Position numbers and translations under genes: made by a program
In this document: one piece after another, positions 1 through 7,482 of the stretch
Position numbering within the stretch: the stretch's first letter is position 1
How the letters are laid out: each line of letters starts with the position of its first letter
The notes under the pieces: generated by a model
Databases searched by the model: none
The model's input: only the letters and a program-made list of their open reading frames with translations
Told to the model about the DNA's origin: nothing
Source: JBKEDH01 sp047975295
GTDB lineage: Bacteria > Bacteroidota > Bacteroidia > Flavobacteriales > Flavobacteriaceae
Assembly: GCA_047975295.1 (NCBI GenBank)
Contig: JBKEDH010000169.1
Coordinates: forward strand, 1-33,494
Direction: 5' to 3'
Length of the DNA: 33,494 bases

Positions 1-69
1 TAGTACCGATAAAATGCAAAACTCTAATACACCTTTCCGCATTTGAGCTTTTGTATTTTCAATTTTCAT
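1..69 (-). CDS. PadR family transcriptional regulator (N-terminal fragment)
   Basis: The first 23 codons of a gene that leaves the window on the left. They read MKIENTKAQMRKGVLEFCIL followed by SVL, the characteristic opening of flavobacterial PadR-type winged-helix repressors (about 110 residues when complete). In this group such genes usually precede a PspC-domain or transporter gene, but that part lies outside the window. Only the start of the DNA-binding domain is visible, so ligand and targets cannot be judged. The ATG is the complement of 67-69, and a good promoter lies upstream at 174-206. I am fairly sure of the family because the opening is so conserved, but this is recognition from memory on a short fragment. 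Confidence 0.75.
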   Translation of the reverse strand, partial: MKIENTKAQMRKGVLEFCILSVL

Positions 70-379
70 TTTTAAGGCTTTTTAATGTGTCTTAACTGTT
101 CGTTTTTTTTTGATTGTTTACCATTTATTATACTTGTTTTTTTAACGAGTTCATCATATAATAGTTTCTTATGCAAATATATATTTAAAAAAAGGTATTA
201 TGCAAAACATAGTACTGAATTTAACATTTTTAACAAAAAAATAATTGTAATTATTGCTTTTTTGGATTGGATGATTGAAAATGAATGCTGGGTTAGATGT
301 TAGATACTGGATATTAGAATTGACCCTATGTTCTAAATATATCTAAATTTTATACATTAGTAAAAAATAAGGTACAATT
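70..379. other. Intergenic region, 310 bases, no gene seen
   Basis: This very AT-rich stretch separates the divergent padR-like and DUF4442 genes. An open frame of 72 codons at 85-303 has low-complexity composition (Phe, Ile, Lys rich) and resembles no family, so I read it as non-coding. The region does contain a candidate padR promoter (174-206, minus) and a direct repeat TTATGCAAA at 169-177 and 198-206, spaced 29 bp apart. I see no clear TAnnTTTG element for the DUF4442 gene. Confidence 0.6.
174..206 (-). promoter_or_regulatory. Candidate promoter of the padR-like gene
   Basis: On the minus strand a TATATTTG element (complement of 174-181) matches the Bacteroidota -7 consensus TAnnTTTG, and TTTG (complement of 203-206) sits 21 bp upstream, matching the -33 element. 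It would give a leader of about 100 bases. The direct repeat TTATGCAAA overlaps both elements, which would suit autoregulation by the PadR-type protein. The promoter match is seen directly; regulation is inference. Confidence 0.5.
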
Positions 380-835
380 ATGGCTTTAACTTATAGGAAA
401 CTAAATACATTTACATTTTTTAAATTGCCTTCGGCTTATATATGTGGTGTACGAACCAAGTATATAGATGCTACAACTTGCAAGGTTACCGTAAAGCATC
501 GATGGATAAATCAAAATCCGTTTAAATCGATGTTTTGGGCGGTACAAGGTATGGCAGCCGAATTTTCGACAGGTGCTTTAATGATAAGTAAAATACAGGC
601 AACGGGAAAGCGGGTATCGATGTTGGTAACATCAAATCGAGCAACTTTTACTAAAAAAGCAACAGGAAAGATAATGTTTACTTGTAATGATGGCCATTTG
701 ATTGATAAAGCGCTAAGTAAAACGCTTGAAACAGGCGAGGGACAGACAGTTATTATGACTTCGGTAGGAGTTAATGAAGATGGAGTAACAGTTTCTACAT
801 TTAATTTTGAATGGAGCATTAAATTGAAAAGTTAA
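380..835 (+). CDS. DUF4442 domain protein (hotdog-fold, thioesterase-like)
   Basis: A 151-residue protein of the size and pattern of DUF4442 proteins, a branch of the hotdog-fold thioesterase superfamily. The conserved stretch around residues 45-65 (NPFKSMFWAVQGMAAEFSTG) is the long central helix that the beta-sheet wraps around, and the C-terminal half alternates hydrophobic and polar residues as expected for the sheet. It has no signal peptide or membrane segment, so it is probably cytoplasmic. The substrate is unknown; acyl-CoA or a related thioester is the family-based guess. It stands alone, divergent from the padR-like gene. The ATG start has no obvious ribosome binding site, which is normal for the phylum. 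The hotdog assignment is reasonably safe; enzymatic activity is not shown. Confidence 0.7.
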   Translation: MALTYRKLNTFTFFKLPSAYICGVRTKYIDATTCKVTVKHRWINQNPFKSMFWAVQGMAAEFSTGALMISKIQATGKRVSMLVTSNRATFTKKATGKIMFTCNDGHLIDKALSKTLETGEGQTVIMTSVGVNEDGVTVSTFNFEWSIKLKS

Positions 836-1071
836 GATCTATTCAATATTTAATTGGTTAAACAGATATGTTTTTTTGGTGTTAAGTATTTTATTGTTAG
901 TGTTTTATGTTGGTTGTATGAGAAAAAAGTATCTATGCTTAAAAAATGTTAATTATGATAAAAAATAGTTAAAATCTATATGTGGATTTTAATTTTCTCT
1001 ATCTTTAAGCAAGAAATTAGTTAGCTTATAAAACATATTTACTTATCTATAATTCTATTAATAATCAACTT

Positions 1072-1269
1072 ATGGCTAGAGCGATGTTAGAGTACACTAA
1101 AACGGTACTTGATAAGGTAAGTTTCGATGCAACTTTATTTTGCAGGGAAGTAAAAAAGGCGGCACAGCGTTTATTGCCTTCAGAGTTAGAAGAACTCAAA
1201 ATTTTTATTGTTTCTTTGGTGCAAAAGAAACCGGAGTTAGATCGGTGTTTAATTTATTTAAAAGCATAA
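1072..1269 (+). CDS. Conserved small protein of unknown function (65 aa)
   Basis: A 65-residue protein that looks genuinely coding. It has an ATG start, a composition unlike random AT-rich frames, a predicted all-helical amphipathic pattern (MARAMLEYTKTVLDKVSFD, then LLPSELEELKIFIVSLVQKK), and a rho-independent terminator directly after its stop. I recall very similar short proteins starting MxRAMLEYTKTVL in many flavobacterial genomes, so I take it as conserved, without a named domain or known role. Two cysteines are present (residues 23 and 59 by my count), not in a recognised metal motif. It converges on oxyR, but nothing shows a functional link. Confidence 0.65.
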   Translation: MARAMLEYTKTVLDKVSFDATLFCREVKKAAQRLLPSELEELKIFIVSLVQKKPELDRCLIYLKA

Positions 1270-1297
1270 AAAAAGCGGCCATTTTGGTCGCTTTTTT
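1268..1297 (+). terminator. Rho-independent terminator after the 65-aa gene
   Basis: An A-run and GCG(G)CC pair with GG(T)CGC and a T-run around an ATTTT loop. The T-tract lies on the plus strand straight after the stop codon. Because the stem is flanked by A on the left and T on the right it could also stop oxyR transcripts arriving from the other side. Confidence 0.8.
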
Positions 1298-1326
1298 ATT
1301 AAAAAATACGGATATACGATTGTGTT

Positions 1327-2268
1327 CTATTTGTTAGGCAACGGACTGACAATCTTTACATTTTGAAAAGTAATGGCGCCCCGTACCACACCCAAAATAA
1401 CATCTTGCAGGGCTTCTATAATTTGCATTTTAAGTTCGCTTTTGTGATAAATAAGGCTAACCTCCCTTGCCGGTACCGGATCGTTAAAATAGTGTAGGTT
1501 TTCTTTTTCTTTTTCGTTTAGTTCTAAAGTATGTAAATAGGGTAAAAGTGTCATACCCAAACCTTCGTTAGATAGTTTTATCAAGGTTTCAATACTGCCG
1601 CTTTCCAACTGAAAATGGTCGTCGGGATGATTTTTTAATGCTTTGCAAAGGTTTAATATTCCATCCCTAAAGCAATGGCCATCTTCTAAAAGCAGCATGT
1701 CATCAATATTTAAATCGTCTGTATTTATCTTGGTGTTATTGTGCAGTCTGTGACTTTTTGGAATATAGTTTACAAAAGGTTCAAAATATAAAACCCTTTC
1801 CTTAATGTTCTCGTCTTCAAGTGGTGTGGCAGCAATGGCAGCATCTAAATGGCCATCTTTTATTCTGGAGATAATATCTTCGGTGGTCAGTTCTTCTATT
1901 TTAAGCTTTACCTTTGGGTGCCGTTTTACAAAAAGCTTTAAAAACATAGGCAATAATGTGGGCATGACTGTTGGTATAATACCCAGTTTAAATTCGCCAC
2001 CGATAAAGCCCTTTTGTTGGTCCACAATATCTTGTATTCTGTACGATTCGTTTACGATGTTACGGGCTTGGGTTACAATTTTTTTACCTACTTCGGTAAG
2101 TTCGATGGGCTTCTTGCTACGATCGAAAATCTGTACGTCCAGTTCGTCTTCAAGCTTTTGTATCTGCATACTTAAAGTAGGTTGTGTAACAAAACATTTT
2201 TCGGCTGCTTTTGTAAAATTTTGGTGTTCGGCCACAGCCAAAACATAATATAATTGTGTAATAGTCAT
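1327..2268 (-). CDS. oxyR: OxyR, LysR-type hydrogen peroxide sensor
   Basis: A LysR-family regulator of 313 residues: an N-terminal winged helix (residues 1-60, with FTKAAEKCFVTQPTLSMQIQ as the recognition helix region), a linker helix and a periplasmic-binding-protein-like effector domain. The decisive feature is GHCFRDGILNLC, the OxyR redox switch. If the start is the third-codon-downstream ATG (MTITQL, complement of 2266-2268) rather than the upstream MII codons, the two cysteines fall at positions 199 and 208, exactly as in E. coli OxyR. Peroxide oxidises this pair to a disulfide and turns the protein into an activator. It is divergent from dps, a classic OxyR target, with a 114-bp shared intergenic region. 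Family and redox chemistry are well supported; regulation of dps is inferred from arrangement. Confidence 0.95.
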   Translation of the reverse strand: MTITQLYYVLAVAEHQNFTKAAEKCFVTQPTLSMQIQKLEDELDVQIFDRSKKPIELTEVGKKIVTQARNIVNESYRIQDIVDQQKGFIGGEFKLGIIPTVMPTLLPMFLKLFVKRHPKVKLKIEELTTEDIISRIKDGHLDAAIAATPLEDENIKERVLYFEPFVNYIPKSHRLHNNTKINTDDLNIDDMLLLEDGHCFRDGILNLCKALKNHPDDHFQLESGSIETLIKLSNEGLGMTLLPYLHTLELNEKEKENLHYFNDPVPAREVSLIYHKSELKMQIIEALQDVILGVVRGAITFQNVKIVSPLPNK

Positions 2269-2382
2269 AATAATCAATTTAGCTTATAAAAATATAAAAA
2301 CTATCAATAAAAATTATAATAAAGTGTATTAATTATAAATTAAATTTGTAGTAAGAAAATGATAACAAAAAAATAATTGATC
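2269..2382. promoter_or_regulatory. oxyR-dps divergent control region
   Basis: An AT-rich 114-bp region between the divergent oxyR and dps starts. TAAATTTG at 2341-2348 matches the -7 consensus for dps transcription, giving a leader of roughly 30 bases. At the expected distance upstream (about 2317-2321) there is no TTTG, so the promoter lacks a good -33 element. A missing -33 is typical of an activator-dependent promoter and would suit OxyR bound to the tract around 2300-2340. No clean OxyR half-site pattern could be fixed by eye. Confidence 0.5.
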
Positions 2383-2862
2383 ATGACATTAAACAGTATA
2401 GGTTTAGATACCCAAAAAACAAAAGAATTAGCCGCCGATTTGAATGGATTATTGGCCAATTTTCAAATATATTATCAAAATTTAAGAGGTATTCATTGGA
2501 ATATTAAAGGAAAACGTTTTTTCGATTTACATGCCAAGTTCGAAGAGCTTTACAACGACACCAATATAAAAGTAGATGAAATTGCCGAACGTATTTTAAC
2601 CTTGGGCGAAACGCCTTTGCATACATTTGGTGATTATGTGGAAAATGCACAGGTACCGATAGGGAAAAATATTTCACAGGACGAAAAAGCGGTTAATTTA
2701 ATTGTTGATTCGTTAGCCGTTTTATTGAAAATTGAACGTGAACTATTGGATAAATCTGGTGAATTGAATGATGAAGGTACCAACTCGATGATGAGTGATT
2801 TTATCACCGAACAGGAAAAAACCGTTTGGATGATGAAGGCTTGGTTAAGCGAGACGGTTTAA
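2383..2862 (+). CDS. dps: Dps-family ferritin-like DNA-protection protein
   Basis: A 159-residue Dps protein. Dps forms a 12-subunit cage that oxidises Fe(II) with hydrogen peroxide and stores the iron, suppressing Fenton chemistry. The ferroxidase signature is clear: GIHWNIKGKRFFDLHAKFEE gives the His of one subunit, and the following DTNIKVDEIAERI gives the Asp and Glu ligands contributed by the partner. Length is normal for the family. I start it at ATG 2383 (MTLNSIGL); the TTG two codons earlier is possible but unnecessary. It sits divergent from oxyR, so peroxide induction is likely. Whether it binds DNA is uncertain, because the N-terminal tail is short and not lysine-rich. Confidence 0.95.
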   Translation: MTLNSIGLDTQKTKELAADLNGLLANFQIYYQNLRGIHWNIKGKRFFDLHAKFEELYNDTNIKVDEIAERILTLGETPLHTFGDYVENAQVPIGKNISQDEKAVNLIVDSLAVLLKIERELLDKSGELNDEGTNSMMSDFITEQEKTVWMMKAWLSETV

Positions 2863-2925
2863 TACTATTTTGTTTGGTGTACAATACAAAATACAAAGTA
2901 TCTTTTGGTGTATGACAAAACCCAA

Positions 2926-2961
2926 TTTTTACGACCTCAAAACCTTTGAGGTCGTAAAAAA
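2926..2961. terminator. Strong palindromic hairpin downstream of dps (terminator, possible repeat-family member)
   Basis: A perfect 16-bp inverted repeat, arms 2926-2941 and 2945-2960, with a 3-base loop ACC. It has T-runs and A-runs on both sides, so it could terminate transcription from either direction, in particular dps. The core CCTTTGAGGTC recurs in the hairpin at 12586-12617, suggesting a dispersed repeat family as well as terminator function. Confidence 0.75.
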
Positions 2962-3031
2962 AACTCAACAAATTCTTTATAATTTACAATGAAAGTCTCA
3001 TTTAATTCGTTCCTCGAAATGAGCATACAAT

Positions 3032-3057
3032 ATCTGTTTTAGGTGACCAAAACAGAT
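3032..3057. repeat. Perfect inverted repeat downstream of the DUF58 operon
   Basis: ATCTGTTTT (3032-3040) and its exact complement AAAACAGAT (3049-3057) flank AGGTGACC. It lies 26 bp beyond the DUF58 stop codon. No T-tract follows on either strand, so a simple rho-independent terminator is not convincing; an RNA 3'-end stabilising hairpin or a protein binding site are alternatives. Confidence 0.5.
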
Positions 3058-3083
3058 GTTTATAAAAGGAAGTGAATACCTAA

Positions 3084-4409
3084 TTACAAAATGCCTCTTG
3101 ATTTAATCTCCAAGTACTTATTTATGGTGTCTATGGTTAGGTATTCGGGAGTAGTAAGAATGGAATGGATACCATATTTTTTTAGTTCGTTTACAATAAG
3201 TCTTTTTTCAAAATCGAATTTCTCTGCAATTACTTTATCGTAAACATCTTGTATGGTTTCAGATTTGGTTTTAATCAGGTTGTTTAATGCGGTATTTTTA
3301 AAGAAAATAATAACCAAAAAATGACTTTTAGAAATAGCTTTTAAATATGGTAGCTGACGATTAAGGCCATTTAAAGTTTCAAAATTAGTGTACATTAAAA
3401 GTAGGCTTCGGTGTGTTATGTGGCGTTTTATGTTGGCATACAATTTACCAAAATCACTTTCGAAAAAATCGGTATCGATATTATAAAGTGCTTCCAGAAT
3501 AAGCTGCATTTGCGTATTTCGTCTATCGGCAACTACCATATTGTTAATGCGTTTAGAAAACGAAAACATGCCTGCTTTGTCCTGTTTTTTTAGTACGATA
3601 TTACTTATTACTAAACTGGAATTTATGGCGTAATCAAGAAGGCTTAATCCGTTAAAGGGCATTTTCATAACACGACCTTTGTCTATAATGGTGTAAACGG
3701 GCTGCGACTTTTCATCTTGAAATTGATTTACCATTAATTGGTTACGTTTGGCAGTAGCTTTCCAATTTATGGTACGTAAATCGTCTCCCAGAACATAGTC
3801 TTTAATTTGTTCAAATTCCATGGTATGCCCCAGACGTCGTACTTTTTTAAGCCCAATTTCCAACGAATTTTTATTAATATTTATCAGTTCGTATTTTTTT
3901 AGCTGCTTAAAAGCAGGATAGGTGGGCACCATGGCATTGCCGTTAAAAGTAAAGCGTTTGGCCACCAATTTAAGAACGGACGATGCGTAAATGTTTAAAT
4001 TGCCAAAGTGGTATTCGCCGCGTTCGGTAGGTTTTAAAAAATAATCGATAGCATTCTGTTTACGGGAAGCTAAAGTGTTTTTAAGCTTAAAATCCCGTTT
4101 TTGAAACTGTTCGGGTATTTCGTCGATAATTTCCAAATAGATTAGAAAAGGATAGTTGTTTTCAATAATTATTTGAATACGGTTTTTATCGCCATTAGAA
4201 AGTTTATCGGGCAGGATACGTTGGGCTTTTATCTTGTTTGTTCCGATAAAAACCAATAAAAGATCGATAATAAAAAAGAAAATAAGTACCAATATCGATA
4301 TTTGCGCCACATTAAACAGCAAGGGAATAAAATAACTTAAACCAAAAAGGACAATAATGCCTATTCCTGCATAAAAAAAACGGGGCTGTATGTATAGGGG
4401 TTTAAACAA
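3084..4409 (-). CDS. DUF58 domain membrane protein (last gene of the MoxR operon)
   Basis: A 441-residue protein with two adjacent N-terminal membrane segments (about residues 11-32 and 36-55) and a large cytoplasmic or peripheral part containing the DUF58 signature at about 190-235 (RRLGHTMEFEQIKDYVLGDD, then LRTINWKATAKR). The following VWA-like segment (IIDKGRVMKMPF, about 241-252) holds a degenerate form of the DxSxS metal site. DUF58 proteins accompany MoxR AAA+ ATPases and are thought to present or receive their substrates. The start is TTG (complement of 4407-4409): reading upstream in frame meets a stop before any ATG. The gap to moxR is 62 bp, the only sizeable gap in the operon. The family is secure; the biological role is unknown. 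Confidence 0.88.
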   Translation of the reverse strand: MFKPLYIQPRFFYAGIGIIVLFGLSYFIPLLFNVAQISILVLIFFFIIDLLLVFIGTNKIKAQRILPDKLSNGDKNRIQIIIENNYPFLIYLEIIDEIPEQFQKRDFKLKNTLASRKQNAIDYFLKPTERGEYHFGNLNIYASSVLKLVAKRFTFNGNAMVPTYPAFKQLKKYELININKNSLEIGLKKVRRLGHTMEFEQIKDYVLGDDLRTINWKATAKRNQLMVNQFQDEKSQPVYTIIDKGRVMKMPFNGLSLLDYAINSSLVISNIVLKKQDKAGMFSFSKRINNMVVADRRNTQMQLILEALYNIDTDFFESDFGKLYANIKRHITHRSLLLMYTNFETLNGLNRQLPYLKAISKSHFLVIIFFKNTALNNLIKTKSETIQDVYDKVIAEKFDFEKRLIVNELKKYGIHSILTTPEYLTIDTINKYLEIKSRGIL

Positions 4410-4471
4410 GGTTATGGGTTTGGTTATCGTTGTTTATTGTTGTGTTTTAGTTGGTTACTTTCGTTAATGGT

Positions 4472-5539
4472 TTATCTTGGTATTTCAACCGATTCTATTA
4501 TTTGTTTTATTATTTGTTTACTGGTTACACCTTCCATTTCGCGCTCGGGTGTTACAATAACCCTATGGTGCAGTACAGGTATTGCCGAGCGTTTAATGTC
4601 TTCGGGTGTTACAAAATCGCGTCCCGACATGGCTGCAAAGGCTTTACTCGATTTAAGTATGGCAATCGATGCCCTTGGCGATGCGCCCAAATATAAAAAT
4701 GGATTGTTTCTGGTAGTAACAATTAGTTCGGCAATGTATTTTAACAAATGTTGTTCTACCAAAATCTGACTAACGAGCGATTGGTATTTGGTTATCTGTA
4801 CGGCCGATAAATATGACGAAATGGCTTCGGTTTTGGTCTGGCCCTTTAATTTGTGCTCTCGTGATAAGATTTCAATTTCTTCTTCCAAATTTGGGTAGTT
4901 TACATCTATTTTAAATAAAAAGCGGTCCAATTGTGCCTCGGGCAAGCGGTAGGTGCCTTCCTGTTCTACGGGATTTTGGGTGGCAAGAACCATAAAAGGA
5001 GCGTCTAAACTGTATTTGTTGCCATCGATGGTTATTTGCTGTTCTTCCATAACTTCGAATAAAGCAGCCTGTGTTTTGGCCGGTGCACGGTTAATTTCAT
5101 CAATTAAAATCATGTTCGAAAAGATAGGGCCTTTTTTAAATTCGAATTCCGATTGCTTTAGGTTAAAGACCGAAGTACCCAAAATATCGCTGGGCATTAA
5201 ATCGGGTGTAAACTGTATACGGCTAAATTCTACGCTTAACGTTTTGGCAAGCAGCTTTGCCGTAACCGTTTTGGCAACACCGGGAACACCTTCAATTAAG
5301 GCGTGTCCTTTTGCTAAAAGTGAAGCAATAAGCATATCGACCATGTCTTTTTGGCCAACAATAACCTTACCTATCTCATGCCTTATTTGTTGAACGCTGT
5401 TTTGTAGTTCGAATAAATCTAAACGATTTTTAAACTCGATATTATCGGCTGTTGTATTGTTTTCGGTAGGTAGTGGCATGTTGTTTTCATGCTGGGGCAA
5501 ATGGGATTCGTGACCGCTGTTTTCTGTATGGTTGTCCAT
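4472..5539 (-). CDS. MoxR-family AAA+ ATPase
   Basis: A 355-residue MoxR ATPase. Walker A is GVPGVAKT at 84-91, Walker B is ILIDEIN at 144-150, sensor 1 is ATQNP at 186-190, and the conserved EAQLDRF (201-207) precedes the arginine-finger region; the C-terminal lid is present. A 45-residue N-terminal extension is polar, rich in Asn, His and Glu, and probably disordered. MoxR proteins act as chaperone-like ATPases that mature or insert factors into partner complexes, usually together with VWA or DUF58 proteins encoded beside them, as here. The gene is followed by DUF58 and preceded by the DUF4350-like gene 3 bp away, so co-translation is likely. The client is unknown. Confidence 0.95.
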   Translation of the reverse strand: MDNHTENSGHESHLPQHENNMPLPTENNTTADNIEFKNRLDLFELQNSVQQIRHEIGKVIVGQKDMVDMLIASLLAKGHALIEGVPGVAKTVTAKLLAKTLSVEFSRIQFTPDLMPSDILGTSVFNLKQSEFEFKKGPIFSNMILIDEINRAPAKTQAALFEVMEEQQITIDGNKYSLDAPFMVLATQNPVEQEGTYRLPEAQLDRFLFKIDVNYPNLEEEIEILSREHKLKGQTKTEAISSYLSAVQITKYQSLVSQILVEQHLLKYIAELIVTTRNNPFLYLGASPRASIAILKSSKAFAAMSGRDFVTPEDIKRSAIPVLHHRVIVTPEREMEGVTSKQIIKQIIESVEIPR

Positions 5540-5542
5540 TAT

Positions 5543-6757
5543 TTATTTTTTATAAAAGGTTTCGATAAATTGGTTTAGTTTTATTAAGTTCTCTTCGGTA
5601 GCTTCGTTCTCGGTTTTTAACCAATTTATATAATTAATAAGTTGTTCTATATCTTTGGTTTTTTTTCCTGTTTTGGCGGTTAATTTGGTAATAAAAGCTT
5701 TGTTGAGTTCACTAGTGTCCAAATTGTAGTCACTTCTTATTTTTTCCAAAAGGAAAGTAATTTTCTTATCGATTAGGTTTTTATGGTTTTTGGTTTCAAA
5801 ATATAAATTTGAAATGGTTTTTACAAAGGCAACGGTGGTATTTTCCAAAGGTTTTATAATTTTTATAATGCGCTGTCGGCGTTTGGCATTAAAAATAATA
5901 AAGAGCAGGGTAAAGATTAATGCGGTGTACCATGCCCATTTAAAGGCAGGTTGCTGTAAAAACCAACTTAGGTTCGATTGTTTTTCGACATTTATATTGT
6001 CATGGTAGTTGGTTTGGAATTTGGTGTATGAATCGAAATAAACTTTACCAGTGGGTAGGTACGAGATAACATCTTCGACATATTGATACCGATTGTTTTT
6101 TAGCAGATTGTAATTGGTAAATATTTTGGGTTCGGTATGAAGGAATACTTGCCCTTTTCCGAAACCGAATACAACAAAATTATCAAGTTGTAATGTATCG
6201 TTATCAACATAGCCCAAAACGGTATGATTATCGAGATATAAATTTGAAAAATAACTGTCGCCTTCGTTTTTATCGATAAGTGTTTGTCGCAAGTGTTTGT
6301 TGCTAAAGCTTAACGGCGAAATACTGTCCTTATCGTTTGTGCTATAATCGGTATTTATTTGAAGGGTATCGTGGAGTTTTTGTGGAAACGAATAATCGGA
6401 TATAAAAAGTGTATTGCCTGCGGTAACAAAGTTTAAAAGCTCATTGGTCGATTCGTCCTCTAGATAGTTGGAATTTCCAATAATTATAAAACAAGTACCG
6501 GTCTTATAGTTTCCTAAACTGTCTTTGGCTTCGATGGGTAGATAACTTGATGGTTGATGGTAAACTGTTTTAATATCATTGTTCTTAAAAAGGTGTGGTA
6601 GTTCTTTATAAAAAATGCTTATACCGTAGGGTTTGTTGCTTTTTTCGTTAAACGATTCTTCCCAATCAACAATGCGTGTCATTCTTGAGCCTAAAAACAA
6701 CGCTCCTGTAACAATAAGCGTAATAATAATGATAACAATAATAATGGCATTTTTCAT
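5543..6757 (-). CDS. DUF4350-like membrane protein
   Basis: A 404-residue protein with an N-terminal membrane anchor (IIIVIIIITLIVTGALFLG, about residues 5-23), a 240-residue extracytoplasmic region, a second membrane segment (about 272-290, TALIFTLLFIIFNA) followed by basic residues (KRRQR), and a helical cytoplasmic tail. The outer part has a Rossmann-like pattern (TCFIIIGNSNYLEDESTNEL, then GNTLFISDY) typical of the DUF4350/GATase-like fold found in MoxR-DUF58 operons. It overlaps the upstream DUF4129-like gene by one base (TAATG). It probably forms part of a membrane complex served by the MoxR ATPase. The family call rests on context plus topology, and function is unknown. Confidence 0.75.
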   Translation of the reverse strand: MKNAIIIVIIIITLIVTGALFLGSRMTRIVDWEESFNEKSNKPYGISIFYKELPHLFKNNDIKTVYHQPSSYLPIEAKDSLGNYKTGTCFIIIGNSNYLEDESTNELLNFVTAGNTLFISDYSFPQKLHDTLQINTDYSTNDKDSISPLSFSNKHLRQTLIDKNEGDSYFSNLYLDNHTVLGYVDNDTLQLDNFVVFGFGKGQVFLHTEPKIFTNYNLLKNNRYQYVEDVISYLPTGKVYFDSYTKFQTNYHDNINVEKQSNLSWFLQQPAFKWAWYTALIFTLLFIIFNAKRRQRIIKIIKPLENTTVAFVKTISNLYFETKNHKNLIDKKITFLLEKIRSDYNLDTSELNKAFITKLTAKTGKKTKDIEQLINYINWLKTENEATEENLIKLNQFIETFYKK

Positions 6758-7482
6758 TATTTAATTAAATTTAAAAGGGTTGAAAAATGGCCTTTGGCTT
6801 TTTGGTATTGCACATTGTTAAGTGGAAACTCACCATACCAAATATAATTGTACAAATACGAGTTAAAGTCGAACTTGCCATAAAAGGGCTTGTCGCTAAG
6901 CTCGTTTAAATATTCGGAGTTGGTTTTGTCGTCTTCAAATTTTATATAGTTTTTTAGGCTTAGATTTTTAAGTGTTAGTAAATAGTAGTATCTAATGGCC
7001 AGTCTGTAATCGGCGTTGTTTTCGGCATTCTGTATTAAGGTTGTAATATCTGTATGTTCAATGTTTTCGGCTGTGATGTCTTCGGTCCTATTAATTTTTC
7101 TATTTCGTTTTGAAGTGAAGAAACCGGTACCGCCATCCTTTAAAAGAAAATAAACTAAGAAGATGACTGCAATGGCAAGGATAACATAAAACAACCATGT
7201 TATACCATTGGAAATAAGTGGTGGTACGTAATAAGCGTTATTGTCTTCTTTTATTTCAATATCGTCTTTCTTTTTTTTATAAGCTTCGTAATTTCCAGAG
7301 CCATTAAGGGTTTGCCCAACAATTTTTTTTCCTTCGTAATTATAGGTGTTTCCGGAGTAACGTTCTTTAAAATCGGGATCGAACCGTTTAGTATATTGGG
7401 GATCCTGTAAAGCAAAGAGAGGTATGCAAAAACCAGTTAAAAACAATAAAATAATACTAATATGTAAAGGTTTTATTTTCAA
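6757..7482 (-). CDS. DUF4129-like membrane protein of the MoxR operon
   Basis: A 241-residue protein with a signal peptide or N-terminal anchor (HISIILLFLTGFCIPLFA), an extracytoplasmic segment to about residue 90, one membrane helix (about 94-114, WLFYVILAIAVIFLVYFLL) and a cytoplasmic helical domain. The C-terminal part (ADYRLAIRYYYLLTLKNL, then WYGEFPL) resembles DUF4129, the domain often attached to transglutaminase-like proteins in similar operons. The start appears to be TTG (complement of 7480-7482) and overlaps the SpoIIM stop by 4 bases (TTGA), supporting translational coupling; the signal sequence begins right after it, which supports this start. The DUF4129 match is by eye and moderately sure. 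Confidence 0.75.
   Translation of the reverse strand: MKIKPLHISIILLFLTGFCIPLFALQDPQYTKRFDPDFKERYSGNTYNYEGKKIVGQTLNGSGNYEAYKKKKDDIEIKEDNNAYYVPPLISNGITWLFYVILAIAVIFLVYFLLKDGGTGFFTSKRNRKINRTEDITAENIEHTDITTLIQNAENNADYRLAIRYYYLLTLKNLSLKNYIKFEDDKTNSEYLNELSDKPFYGKFDFNSYLYNYIWYGEFPLNNVQYQKAKGHFSTLLNLIK

Noticed and set aside
85..303. 72-codon open frame in the gap between padR-like and DUF4442 genes
   Set aside because: Low-complexity Phe/Ile/Lys/Asn composition of AT-rich non-coding DNA, no family resemblance, and it overlaps the padR promoter.
1805..2248. 147-codon plus-strand open frame inside oxyR
   Set aside because: Shadow of a clearly real oxyR; Ser/Phe/Ile-rich with no family features.
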